Origin: Acanthamoeba sp. SK_2022b
Taxonomy: Eukaryota > Discosea > Longamoebia > Acanthamoebidae
Direction: 5' to 3'
NCBI GenBank assembly: GCA_027943245.1
Contig: JANDJZ010001746.1
Span: 186,001 to 250,000, forward strand
DNA length: 64,000 nt
The notes under the pieces were generated by a model, which was not told where the DNA came from, did no database searches, and saw nothing but the letters and a program-made list of their open reading frames with translations. Shown here piece after piece: positions 40,846 to 49,659 of the stretch. Position numbers and translations under genes: made by a program. The number at the start of each line of letters is the position of its first letter. Within the stretch, counting starts at the first letter, position 1.

Positions 40846-40944
40846 ATGAAAAAGAAGGCAAATTGCGGGCAAATCCAGCAGAAAAACGGGTTTAGGCCAA
40901 TAAAATGCAAAAAGGGTTTGCAACAAAACGCATGGAGAGTATAG
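40846..40944 (+). CDS. candidate 32-residue basic small protein upstream of metZWV
   Basis: A short frame starts MKKKANCGQIQQ and ends NAWRV. It is preceded by CGGAGGA five bases before the ATG, an excellent ribosome binding site. About a third of the residues are Lys or Arg and there are two Cys. Its TAG stop falls within the -10 box of the tRNA promoter. No homologue is known to me, and it may be chance; conservation of the ribosome site and frame in relatives would decide. Confidence 0.35.
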   Translation: MKKKANCGQIQQKNGFRPIKCKKGLQQNAWRV

Positions 40945-40945
40945 T
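40918..40945 (+). promoter_or_regulatory. metZWV promoter
   Basis: TTGCAA (40918-40923) and TATAGT (40940-40945) are 16 bp apart, and GCGC follows the -10. A GC-rich discriminator is typical of stable RNA promoters under stringent control. The start would be near 40952, just before the first tRNA. Confidence 0.75.
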
Positions 40946-40959
40946 GCGCATCCATCGGA

Positions 40960-40975
40960 CGCGGGGTGGAGCAGC

Positions 40976-41010
<35 letters not shown>

Positions 41011-41036
41011 CGGTTCAAATCCGGCCCCCGCAACCA
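40960..41036 (+). tRNA. metZ: initiator tRNA-fMet (CAT), copy 1
   Basis: A 77-nt initiator tRNA starts CGCGGGGTGGAGCAGCCTGG and has anticodon CAT, three G-C pairs at the base of the anticodon stem (GGG/CCC), the unpaired C1-A72 mark of initiators, and an encoded CCA. It lies between mltA and amiC, the position of metZWV in E. coli. Confidence 0.97.
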
Positions 41037-41093
41037 ACCGATGCCGCATTGGCGGTATTTGCGTTTGGCTTCGATAACAAAGTATTATACGGA

Positions 41094-41109
41094 CGCGGGG
41101 TGGAGCAGC

Positions 41110-41144
<35 letters not shown>

Positions 41145-41170
41145 CGGTTCAAATCCGGCCCCCGCAACCA
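41094..41170 (+). tRNA. metW: initiator tRNA-fMet (CAT), copy 2
   Basis: This is identical over its 77 nt to copy 1 and is preceded by the same GGA. It follows copy 1 after a 57-nt spacer, so the three genes form one transcript. Confidence 0.97.
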
Positions 41171-41236
41171 ACCGAATGTCGTACCAGCGGCATACCATGA
41201 AACGGTGGTTTCGTAGTAATACAGCATCAAGACGGA

Positions 41237-41252
41237 CGCGGGGTGGAGCAGC

Positions 41253-41287
<35 letters not shown>

Positions 41288-41313
41288 CGGTTCAAATCCG
41301 GCCTCCGCAACCA
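41237..41313 (+). tRNA. metV: initiator tRNA-fMet (CAT), copy 3, with T67
   Basis: Same as copies 1 and 2 except for one base: the 3' acceptor strand reads CCTCCGCA instead of CCCCCGCA. That makes T67 opposite G6, a G-U wobble in the acceptor stem. The C1-A72 mismatch, CAT anticodon and CCA are kept. It is followed by a terminator. Confidence 0.96.
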
Positions 41314-41333
41314 ACTCTTGATGACAACAGACA

Positions 41334-41357
41334 AGCACCCTGACGGGTGTTTTTTTG
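41334..41357 (+). terminator. terminator of the metZWV tRNA operon
   Basis: CACCC and GGGTG pair around TGAC and are followed by seven T residues. It begins about 20 bp after the third tRNA. Confidence 0.88.
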
Positions 41358-41403
41358 TATCTGCAATCCGCAAAAATAGCCGGACTCGCGCCCGGCCCTG
41401 CTT

Positions 41404-42657
41404 CTATCGGCTCGCCAGCGCGCCGCCGTTGGCGAAATAAGCCTTGATGCCCGCCAGAATCGACTCCGCCACCTGCTGTTGGAAATGGCTGGTGCGCAGC
41501 TTGCGCTCCTCTTCAATGTTGCTGATAAACGCCGTTTCCACCAGGATTGACGGGATATCCGGCGCCTTCAACACCGCAAAACCGGCCTGATCGACACGAT
41601 TCTTGTGCAACCGGTTGATTTTCCCCATACGATTCAACACTTCCTTGCCGAACTTCAGGCTGTCGTTGATGGTCGCGGTCTGGATCAGATCAAACATGGT
41701 GTGGTCGAGATAGCGGTCGCCGCTCTTGCTGACGCCGCCAATTTGGTCCGACGCGTTCTGCGTCTGCGCCAGGAACTTGGCCGCCGAGCTGGTGGCGCCC
41801 TTGGTGGACAACGCGAACACCGATGAACCGCGCGCCGCGCGGCTGGTAAAGGCGTCGGCGTGAATCGAAACGAACAGATCCGCGCGCTGCTTGCGCGCCT
41901 TGGCGACGCGCACCTTGAGCGGGATAAACACGTCTTCGTTGCGCGTCATGAACACCTTCATGTTCGGCTCGCGCTTGATCATGGCGCTCAGCTTGCGGGC
42001 AATCTGCAATACGATGTCTTTCTCGCGCGTCTTATACTTGCCGATAGCGCCGGGATCTTCGCCGCCGTGGCCAGGATCCAGCATGATGACGATCGGCCGA
42101 TCGCGCCCCGCCTTGCCAGCCTGCGGTGCTTCCGGCGGCAGCGTGCGCTCCAGATCGCCCTTGTTGTAATCTTCCAGTAACGCCAATAGCGGATCATACT
42201 CCTCGCCGCCGCTGCCGGCCTTGGTCGGGTAGAGATCCATGACCAGACGGTTGCGATACTCCGGCACCGGCGCCAGCGTGAAAATATGCGGGCTGACGCT
42301 CTGCTTGAGCTCCAGCACCAGCCGCACGGTATTCTGATCGAACTGGCCAACGCGCGCCTGCTTGAGATAAGGGTCGTCGGCACGTACCTGCCCGGCGATG
42401 CCTTTCAGCACGCTGTTAAGGTGAACGCCTTCAATGTCCACCACCACGCGATCGGGATTGGTCAGGGCAAACTGCTTGTATTTCAGCTCGACGTTGGATT
42501 CCAGCGTGACGCGGGTATAGGTGGAGGATGGCCAGACGCGCACGGCGATCACGTGCGATGACGCGGCGAAGCCCGTGCGACTCACACTCAGCAACCAGCT
42601 GGCGGCAACGCCCTGTAATAAACGACGGCGGCCCAGATTGTGATTAGAGTTTGGCAT
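41404..42657 (-). CDS. amiC: N-acetylmuramoyl-L-alanine amidase AmiC
   Basis: AmiC splits septal peptidoglycan and is activated by NlpD. The start at 42657 ([16 protein letters not shown]) gives 417 residues, as in E. coli, with CCGGAG upstream; the frame extends 26 codons further without homology. A twin-arginine signal (RRRLLQG, residues 10-16) shows Tat export. An AMIN domain for septal targeting (about 35-150) precedes the Amidase_3 zinc domain with [24 protein letters not shown] and LVETAFISN. Confidence 0.97.
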   Translation of the reverse strand: MPNSNHNLGRRRLLQGVAASWLLSVSRTGFAASSHVIAVRVWPSSTYTRVTLESNVELKYKQFALTNPDRVVVDIEGVHLNSVLKGIAGQVRADDPYLKQARVGQFDQNTVRLVLELKQSVSPHIFTLAPVPEYRNRLVMDLYPTKAGSGGEEYDPLLALLEDYNKGDLERTLPPEAPQAGKAGRDRPIVIMLDPGHGGEDPGAIGKYKTREKDIVLQIARKLSAMIKREPNMKVFMTRNEDVFIPLKVRVAKARKQRADLFVSIHADAFTSRAARGSSVFALSTKGATSSAAKFLAQTQNASDQIGGVSKSGDRYLDHTMFDLIQTATINDSLKFGKEVLNRMGKINRLHKNRVDQAGFAVLKAPDIPSILVETAFISNIEEERKLRTSHFQQQVAESILAGIKAYFANGGALASR

Positions 42658-42847
42658 GCGGCTCCGGCAGTAATAGCTGTTTACAACAGATGAAAAAAAC
42701 ACCAATAAAATGGGGATGCCGAAAACTTTAACCAATCATTCCAGCCCTGTCATCAGAAAATCTTTTTATGGTTTTTCAATTTATTAACGATTTAGCACCC
42801 TTAGCGCACTCTTCATGACGATTTCTCGCTTGCCATCGGCGCAATAA

Positions 42848-42886
42848 AAGAATAAAAATACAAAAATACCGTATAAATATGCAAAA
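42848..42886 (+). promoter_or_regulatory. ArgR operator (ARG boxes) upstream of argA
   Basis: Two AT-rich sites, AAGAATAAAAATACA (42848-42862) and GTATAAATATGCAAA, lie next to each other just before the argA ribosome site AGAGG. Their order and sequence resemble the paired ARG boxes of E. coli argA, bound by the ArgR hexamer with arginine. Confidence 0.65.
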
Positions 42887-42897
42887 GAGGTTTAGCC

Positions 42898-44223
42898 GTG
42901 AAGGAACGTAGTACAGAGCTGGTGCAAGGATTCCGTCACTCAGTCCCCTATATCAACGCCCACCGCGGCAAAACGTTTGTCATCATGCTCGGCGGGGAAG
43001 CCATCGAACACGAGAATTTCTCCAATATCGTCAATGATATCGGGCTGCTGCATAGTCTGGGCATTCGCCTGGTGGTGGTTTACGGCGCACGGCCGCAGAT
43101 CGACGCCAATCTGGCGCAGCACAACTATGAGCCGATCTACCACAAACACACCCGCGTGACCGACGCCCATACGCTCGAGCTGGTTAAGCAGGCCGCCGGT
43201 TTGTTGCAGCTCGATATCACTGCCCGGCTGTCGATGAGCCTCAACAACACGCCGCTACAGGGCGCGCATATCAACGTGGTCAGCGGCAACTTCATCATCG
43301 CGCAGCCGCTGGGCGTCGATGACGGCATCGACTACTGTCACAGCGGCCGCATTCGCCGCATCGATGAAGACGCAATCCACCGCCAGCTCGACAGCAACGC
43401 CATCGTGCTGATCGGCCCGGTCGCGGTTTCGGTCACCGGCGAGAGCTTCAACCTGACTTCGGAAGAAGTGGCTACCCAGTTGGCGATCAAGCTGAAAGCG
43501 GAAAAAATGATCGGTTTCTGCTCCTCGCAAGGTGTGACCGACGCGGAGGGTAACATCCTTTCCGAGCTGTTCCCCAACGACGCGCAAAAGCGCCTTGAAG
43601 AGCTGGAGGAAGGCGGTGATTACCATTCCGGCACCGTGCGCTTCCTGCGCGGGGCGGTGAAAGGCTGCCGCAGCGGCGTGCGCCGCAGCCACCTGATCAG
43701 CTACCAGGAGGACGGTGCGCTGGTGCAAGAGCTGTTCTCGCGCGACGGCATCGGCACCCAAATCGTGATGGAGAGCGCCGAACAGGTGCGTCGGGCGACG
43801 ATCAACGACATCGGCGGCATTCTGGAGCTTATCCGGCCGCTCGAACAGCAGGGTATTCTGGTGCGCCGTTCGCGCGAACAGTTGGAGATGGAGATCGACA
43901 AGTTCACCATTATCGAACGCGACAACCTGACCATCGCCTGCGCGGCGCTGTACCCGTTCTTAGAGGAAAAAATCGGTGAGATGGCCTGTGTCGCGGTACA
44001 TCCCGATTACCGCAGCTCTTCGCGCGGCGAGATGCTGCTGCAGCGGGTGGAAAACCAGGCGCGGCAGATGGGGCTGAAGAAGCTGTTCGTGCTGACCACA
44101 CGCAGCATCCACTGGTTCCAGGAACGCGGATTCACCCCGGCGGAAGTCGACGTGCTGCCGATGCAAAAGCAGGCGCTGTATAACTACCAGCGCCGTTCCA
44201 AAATCCTGCTAGCCGATCTGTAA
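42898..44223 (+). CDS. argA: amino-acid N-acetyltransferase ArgA
   Basis: ArgA makes N-acetylglutamate from glutamate and acetyl-CoA, the first step of arginine synthesis, and is inhibited by arginine. The start is a GTG at 42898 with AGAGG upstream. The 441-residue protein has an amino acid kinase-like domain that binds arginine (about 1-290; [15 protein letters not shown]) and a C-terminal GNAT domain (about 295-441; [19 protein letters not shown]). It is divergent from amiC and convergent with recD. Confidence 0.98.
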   Translation: MKERSTELVQGFRHSVPYINAHRGKTFVIMLGGEAIEHENFSNIVNDIGLLHSLGIRLVVVYGARPQIDANLAQHNYEPIYHKHTRVTDAHTLELVKQAAGLLQLDITARLSMSLNNTPLQGAHINVVSGNFIIAQPLGVDDGIDYCHSGRIRRIDEDAIHRQLDSNAIVLIGPVAVSVTGESFNLTSEEVATQLAIKLKAEKMIGFCSSQGVTDAEGNILSELFPNDAQKRLEELEEGGDYHSGTVRFLRGAVKGCRSGVRRSHLISYQEDGALVQELFSRDGIGTQIVMESAEQVRRATINDIGGILELIRPLEQQGILVRRSREQLEMEIDKFTIIERDNLTIACAALYPFLEEKIGEMACVAVHPDYRSSSRGEMLLQRVENQARQMGLKKLFVLTTRSIHWFQERGFTPAEVDVLPMQKQALYNYQRRSKILLADL

Positions 44224-44230
44224 TCCCCAC

Positions 44231-44250
44231 GGCGCGGCCGTTGCCGCGCC
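44231..44250. terminator. hairpin between convergent argA and recD
   Basis: GGCGCGGC and GCCGCGCC form an 8-bp stem with a CGTT loop 8 bp after the argA stop. T-runs are short (CCCCTTC), so it is a moderate terminator candidate. Confidence 0.55.
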
Positions 44251-44260
44251 CCTTCAACGC

Positions 44261-46111
44261 TTATTCCGTCGCCTGTAGCCGTTCAGCCAATCCGCTGCGA
44301 CGCTGAGTCGGCATGCGAATGGCCCGCAGCAACACCGCCTCCGTGGCATACAGCGAGAGCTGCTTACGCGCGCGAGTGATCGCGGTATAGACCAGCTCAC
44401 GCGTCAGCACCGGCAGGAAGTGATTCGGCAACACCAGGACCGTATGGTCAAATTCCGATCCCTGAGATTTGTGCACCGTCATGGCATAGGCGGTTTCATG
44501 CGCCGGCAAACGGCTCGGCTGCACCGACTTGATGCTGCCGTCCGGCAGTTGGAAATGTACGCGCAGATCGCCGTGCTCATCCGGCAGCGTAATGCCGATA
44601 TCCCCATTGAACAGCCCCAGCGCGCTGTCGTTGCGGCCGATCATCACCGGCCGCCCCCGGTACCAGCGGCCGAGCACGCCCGGTTTGCGGTCGATCAGAC
44701 CGGCACGCTGCAGCCCGAGCTCAATACGATCATTCAAGCCGGCGACGCCGAATGGCCCTTCACGCAGCGCGCACAGCACCTGAAAACGGCCAAAGGCCGC
44801 CAGCACCACCGCCGCGTCCGCGCCTTCGGCGGTCAGCCGCAAATAGTCGCGATAGCCCGCCACGCAGGCATCCAACAGCGCCTGATACTCTTCGCTCGTT
44901 GCCAGCGCATAGCCCGTGACATCGCCGAAACTGCCGTTTAATGCCGCCAGCGCGCGATCCCCCGCCCCGGCGTTGACCGCCAACGCCAGCTGACCGATGC
45001 CGGAACGGGCATCGAAACGGTAACTCTTGCGCAGCAGACACAGGCTGTCGCGCACCGCCGCTTCCGCATCGGCCTGCTGCCCTGCGAGCGAACAGCCGGT
45101 CAGGCGGCTCAGCTCTGCGGCACGCGCGTCGCTGTATCCCTGCTCGGCAAAGCGGCAAATATCTCCCAGCACCGCGCCGGCCTCCACCGAGGCCAGCTGA
45201 TCGCGGTCGCCGAGGAAAATCACCCGCGCCCGATCGGGCAGCGCGGCAATCAGGCGTGCCATCATCGGCAGATCGACCATCGAGGCCTCATCCACCACCA
45301 GCACATCCAAATGCAGCCGGTTGCCACGGTGATAGCGCATGCGCTGACTGTTCGGTTGAGCCCCCAACAGACGGTGCAACGTCGCCGCCTCCGTCGGGAA
45401 CAGCGCCTGCTGCGCCGGGGTCAGCGCCAACTGGCGGCTGGCGCTGCCAAGCGACTCCGTCAGGCGCGCCGCCGCCTTGCCGGTCGGTGCCGCCAGTTGA
45501 ATGCGCAAGCGCGCGCCTTCATCCAGCTGCACCAGCGCCGCCAACAGCTTGGCGACGGTGGTGGTTTTACCGGTGCCAGGCCCGCCGGAAATGACCGCGA
45601 TACGCCGCGTGGCGGCCACTGCGGCGGCGATCTTCTGCCAATCGGGTTCGTCGCTCGCCGCGCCGAACAAGCGGTCGAGAATAATGCGCAGCTCAGCCTC
45701 CGGCACCGCCAACGACTCGCCTTCACCACCGATAAACGCCGCCACTTCACCTTCGTTTTGCCACATGCGCTGCAGATACAGGCGCGGCCCGCGTAGCACC
45801 AGTGGCGTAGCGCTACTGCCGTCCCCAACCGCTGCGCTGGCCGCCAAACGCTGCTGCCAACGCGCGCTATCCGGTCGCCCGGCCGCCTCCCACACCGCCA
45901 ACGCCAACGCCGGCTGGCGCCCTTCAAACAGCGTGTCCGCCTGCAGCTGTTCCAGCATCAGGCAGACGTGACCGGCCCCCGCCTCTGCGCTCAGGCAGGC
46001 GGCGGCCAGCAAAATATCGGGCTCGTCTTCGTTCGCCACCACGCGGGCGAACTGCACGTCCAGCGGACGCAATACGCCAAGCGCTACCGCCTGCTCCAGC
46101 AGTGCGATCAT
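44261..46111 (-). CDS. recD: exodeoxyribonuclease V subunit alpha RecD
   Basis: RecD is the fast 5'-3' helicase of RecBCD. The 616-residue protein (608 in E. coli) has Walker A GGPGTGKT at residues 176-183, [11 protein letters not shown] as Walker [13 protein letters not shown] as motif III, and the C-terminal [10 protein letters not shown] and [10 protein letters not shown] motifs of SF1B helicases. Its ATG overlaps the recB stop by 4 bp (ATGA), so it is coupled to recB. Confidence 0.97.
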   Translation of the reverse strand: MIALLEQAVALGVLRPLDVQFARVVANEDEPDILLAAACLSAEAGAGHVCLMLEQLQADTLFEGRQPALALAVWEAAGRPDSARWQQRLAASAAVGDGSSATPLVLRGPRLYLQRMWQNEGEVAAFIGGEGESLAVPEAELRIILDRLFGAASDEPDWQKIAAAVAATRRIAVISGGPGTGKTTTVAKLLAALVQLDEGARLRIQLAAPTGKAAARLTESLGSASRQLALTPAQQALFPTEAATLHRLLGAQPNSQRMRYHRGNRLHLDVLVVDEASMVDLPMMARLIAALPDRARVIFLGDRDQLASVEAGAVLGDICRFAEQGYSDARAAELSRLTGCSLAGQQADAEAAVRDSLCLLRKSYRFDARSGIGQLALAVNAGAGDRALAALNGSFGDVTGYALATSEEYQALLDACVAGYRDYLRLTAEGADAAVVLAAFGRFQVLCALREGPFGVAGLNDRIELGLQRAGLIDRKPGVLGRWYRGRPVMIGRNDSALGLFNGDIGITLPDEHGDLRVHFQLPDGSIKSVQPSRLPAHETAYAMTVHKSQGSEFDHTVLVLPNHFLPVLTRELVYTAITRARKQLSLYATEAVLLRAIRMPTQRRSGLAERLQATE

Positions 46112-49100
46112 GATCCTTCCTCCGTCGCCACAGCTTCGCCGCTGAACAAGCGATCCATCCCCTCTACCAGCTCAAGCTCAGGGAGACAGGTGAAAATGCC
46201 GTTGCCCGGGTGCGCCGCATCCACGCCGCGCAGGAACAGATAAATCACCCCGCCAAAATGGCACCGATAATCGTAATCCGGCAACCGATGACGCAGATAA
46301 CGATGCAGCGCCAGCGTATACAGCTGGTATTGCAGATCGTAACGATGCTCCGCCATCGCCTGCTCCATCGCCGGCCGGGTATAGGCGCTACTGTCTTCCC
46401 CCAGCCAGTTGGACTTGTAGTCCAGCAGGTAGTATTTGCCCTGCCAGCAGAACACCAGGTCGATAAAGCCTTTCAACATGCCCTGCACCTGATGAAAATC
46501 CAGCGCCGGACAGCGGGCGGAAAGCGGATCGTAACGCTTCACCAGGGCATCGAGCTCCTTCGCCTGCAACAGCCGGTTGATCGGCAAATAGAACTGCAGC
46601 TCGGCCTGCTTGTGCTGCGGCGTCAGCGCCGCCAGCGTCACGCCGCTGTCGGCGAGCGGCGTATTGAGCAATACCCGCATCCACGCCAGCAAAATCGGCT
46701 GCCAATGTTCGGCGAACCCGTGCTGTTGCAGCTGTGCCAGCAGCCACTGTTCGTCCAACGGCTGAGTGAAATCCAGCGTTTCGAACAGGCTGTGCAGGAA
46801 GGTGCCGGGCGTTGCGCCGCGCGGGAAGGTATGCGGTGTGAGCGCTGGCTCACTTTCTTCCCCGCGCTCGCCCGCGGCGTCGACATCCAGACGCGGCAGC
46901 AGATCCTGCATCAGGCTCGCGCCGTGCTGTTGCAAACCGGTATAGCTGGTCACTCGCCAAAAATCCTGGATCCGCCGGGTAAAGTTTTTCGCCGCCAGCG
47001 CTTCAGCCAGCGCCACCTGGGGCTGCCAGGGCGCCTCGTCCGGCGGTTCCACCAGCGACAGCGCAATGCCGCCGCCCGCCAGTTGCTGCAGCCGCTCCTG
47101 CAGATACGCGGCGTCGCCGGCCTGCCCGCCCTGCACCAGATAACCCAATGCGCTGCGGTGCAGATCGGTCTCGCCCTGTTTCTTGCGCGTGCCCTGGAAC
47201 AACGGCGCAATGCCGATGCTGCAGTGGTACACCGAACGGGTCAGCGCCACGTACAGCAGACGCAGGTCTTCCGCCAACCGCTCCTCCTCCGCCCAGACCT
47301 GGCTCTCTTCATTGGCGTCGAGATCCAGCAATGCCTGGAAGCTGTGGCGATCGTGATACAGCGCCTGTTGCTGCTGGCGGAAATTGCCGACGAACGGCAG
47401 CCATACCAAATCGAATTCCAGCCCCTTGGACTTGTGGATGGTGATCACCTGCACCAGATGCCGGTCGCTCTCCAGCCGCAGCTGTTGATTGTCTGACTGG
47501 CGATTAGGCTGGGCAATCTGCTGCGCCAGCCAGCGAACCAGCGCATGCTCGCTGTCGAGCTGCGCCGCCGCCTCTTGCAACAGCTCCCCCAGGTGCAGCA
47601 CGTCGGTCAAGCGACGCTCGCCGCCGGCGCTGGCCAGCAGGTTCTCCGCCAGCTGGCGCGCTTTCATCACCTCGCTCAGCATCGGCAACACGCCGCGGCG
47701 CAGCCAGAGCGTGCGGTAATTGTCGAACTCGTTAACCAACGCGTCCCAGGCGCGCTCATCGCGGCTCAGGCCGTCCAGCGTCGGCGCATCCAACCCCATC
47801 AGCCCGGTGGCCATGGCGCTGCGCAGCGTGCGCTCCTGTTCCGGCGCCAACACCGCCTGCAACAACCACAGCAGGTCTTTGGCCTCCGGGGTGTCGAACA
47901 CGCTGTCGCGGTTGGACAGATACACCGACGGAATGGACAGCGCGCTCAGCGCATCGCGCACCAACGCCGCCTCATTGCGGCTGCGCACCAGCACTGTGAT
48001 ATCGGAGGCTTGTACCGAACGAGGCTCCTTACCGCCCTGCAACCATGCCTGGCCCTGCTGCCCGGCGCTGAGCCAGTCGCGAATTTGCGTGGCGCACAGG
48101 CGCGCCATCAACTGTTGGTAATCACTTACACCGGCGCCTTCCCCCTGCTGCAGCCAGAACTGCATCGCCGCTTGCGGCTTGCCGTGCAGGTCAAACGCCA
48201 GCCCTTGGTTCTTTTCCGCCGCGCTGACCTCGATAAAGGGGATTTGGCCGAACAGGAAAGGCTTTTCTACCTGAGAAAACAGGTGATTGACGCTGGCGAC
48301 CATCGACGGCGACGAGCGCCAGTTGGTCTCCAGCGTATAGTGGGCGCTCACCTCTGAACGCGCCCTCATGTAGGTAAAAATGTCGGCGCCGCGAAAGGCG
48401 TAAATCGCCTGCTTGGGATCGCCGATCAGCAGCAGGCCGCAATCGGGCCGGCCGACGTAAAGCTTTTGGAAAATACGGTATTGCTGCGGATCGGTATCCT
48501 GGAATTCATCGATCATCGCCACCGGGTAGCGCTGGCGGATCGCCTGCGCCAGCTGTTCGCCACCGCCGCTTTGCAGGGCGCCGTCCAACCGGCTGAGCAG
48601 GTCGTCAAACCCCAGCTCGGCGCGCTGGCGCTTTTCCTGCTGAATGGAAGTGCGGATCTCGCTGAGCGCACGCGCCATGATCAGGTCGCGCAGCGTCAAC
48701 GGCTCATCGAACAGCTCGTCGATCGCCGTGAACAGCACATGCCGCGGCGGCTCGCCTTTCTTGGTCTTCTCCAGCAGCACCGACTGGCGAAATTTATCCA
48801 GTTCCTTCGGCAGCTGATAGTCCTGAGTCTCCTGCCCGCTCCATTCACCGACCTTGTTCAGCCAGTTCGGCAGGTGCTTGCTGCTGTAACTGCGCTTATC
48901 GACGCCGGACTGGGCGATCAACGCCTCCAGATCGCCCGCCGCCGCCCGCCATTGCGCCTTGATGGCGTCGATACGCGCGACGATCTGCTCGTGGCGCATC
49001 AGGACGGTTTCTTCATCCTTCGGCGGCCGACGCAGCGCCGGCGCCTCACCGTGCAGATAGCCGGAAAGATCGGCCAGCAACGCTTCCGGGCCGCTCCACT

Positions 49101-49659
49101 CCTGGCTGACCGCACGCGCCACGCCCAGCGGCAACGGATAGCAGTGGCGACGCCAGAAGTCGGCACAGGCCTGCCGCCGCAGCGGCAGCTCGTCCTGCAC
49201 CAGCGTTTGTTCAAACAGCATGCCGGACTCGAAGGCGTTGTGCGTCAGCATTCGTTGGCAAAAGCCGTGAATGGTGTAGATCGCCGCTTCATCCATCTGC
49301 CGCTCCGCCGCCAGCAGCTGCGAGGCGGCGTCGGTCAAATCGTCAATTTCAGCCATCAGCGCCGAAAACAGCGGGTTGGCGCTGACGCCCCGCACGCAGG
49401 CGATGCGTAATCCGTGAATGTTGTCGCGGATACGCCCGCGAAGCTCCTCGGTGGCGGCCTCGGTAAAGGTCACCACCAGGATTTCTTCGACCGTCAGCGG
49501 GCGAGGAAACGCCGCTGCACCGCCCAACCCCAGCAGCAAACGCAGATACAGCGCGCCGATGGTAAAGGTTTTGCCAGTGCCCGCCGACGCCTCGATCAGG
49601 CGTTCGCCGAACAGCGGCAGCGTCAGCGGCTCCAGCCTCTGCGGGGCAGTTTCCGTCAT
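46108..49659 (-). CDS. recB: exodeoxyribonuclease V subunit beta RecB
   Basis: RecB is the 3'-5' helicase and only nuclease of RecBCD and loads RecA after Chi. The 1183-residue protein has Walker [11 protein letters not shown] (K30), [24 protein letters not shown] and ALTRSVYH in the helicase part, and the nuclease motif LLDYKSN with D1080 and K1082, the same numbering as in E. coli. It overlaps ptrA by 4 bp and recD by 4 bp. Confidence 0.98.
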   Translation of the reverse strand: MTETAPQRLEPLTLPLFGERLIEASAGTGKTFTIGALYLRLLLGLGGAAAFPRPLTVEEILVVTFTEAATEELRGRIRDNIHGLRIACVRGVSANPLFSALMAEIDDLTDAASQLLAAERQMDEAAIYTIHGFCQRMLTHNAFESGMLFEQTLVQDELPLRRQACADFWRRHCYPLPLGVARAVSQEWSGPEALLADLSGYLHGEAPALRRPPKDEETVLMRHEQIVARIDAIKAQWRAAAGDLEALIAQSGVDKRSYSSKHLPNWLNKVGEWSGQETQDYQLPKELDKFRQSVLLEKTKKGEPPRHVLFTAIDELFDEPLTLRDLIMARALSEIRTSIQQEKRQRAELGFDDLLSRLDGALQSGGGEQLAQAIRQRYPVAMIDEFQDTDPQQYRIFQKLYVGRPDCGLLLIGDPKQAIYAFRGADIFTYMRARSEVSAHYTLETNWRSSPSMVASVNHLFSQVEKPFLFGQIPFIEVSAAEKNQGLAFDLHGKPQAAMQFWLQQGEGAGVSDYQQLMARLCATQIRDWLSAGQQGQAWLQGGKEPRSVQASDITVLVRSRNEAALVRDALSALSIPSVYLSNRDSVFDTPEAKDLLWLLQAVLAPEQERTLRSAMATGLMGLDAPTLDGLSRDERAWDALVNEFDNYRTLWLRRGVLPMLSEVMKARQLAENLLASAGGERRLTDVLHLGELLQEAAAQLDSEHALVRWLAQQIAQPNRQSDNQQLRLESDRHLVQVITIHKSKGLEFDLVWLPFVGNFRQQQQALYHDRHSFQALLDLDANEESQVWAEEERLAEDLRLLYVALTRSVYHCSIGIAPLFQGTRKKQGETDLHRSALGYLVQGGQAGDAAYLQERLQQLAGGGIALSLVEPPDEAPWQPQVALAEALAAKNFTRRIQDFWRVTSYTGLQQHGASLMQDLLPRLDVDAAGERGEESEPALTPHTFPRGATPGTFLHSLFETLDFTQPLDEQWLLAQLQQHGFAEHWQPILLAWMRVLLNTPLADSGVTLAALTPQHKQAELQFYLPINRLLQAKELDALVKRYDPLSARCPALDFHQVQGMLKGFIDLVFCWQGKYYLLDYKSNWLGEDSSAYTRPAMEQAMAEHRYDLQYQLYTLALHRYLRHRLPDYDYRCHFGGVIYLFLRGVDAAHPGNGIFTCLPELELVEGMDRLFSGEAVATEEGS

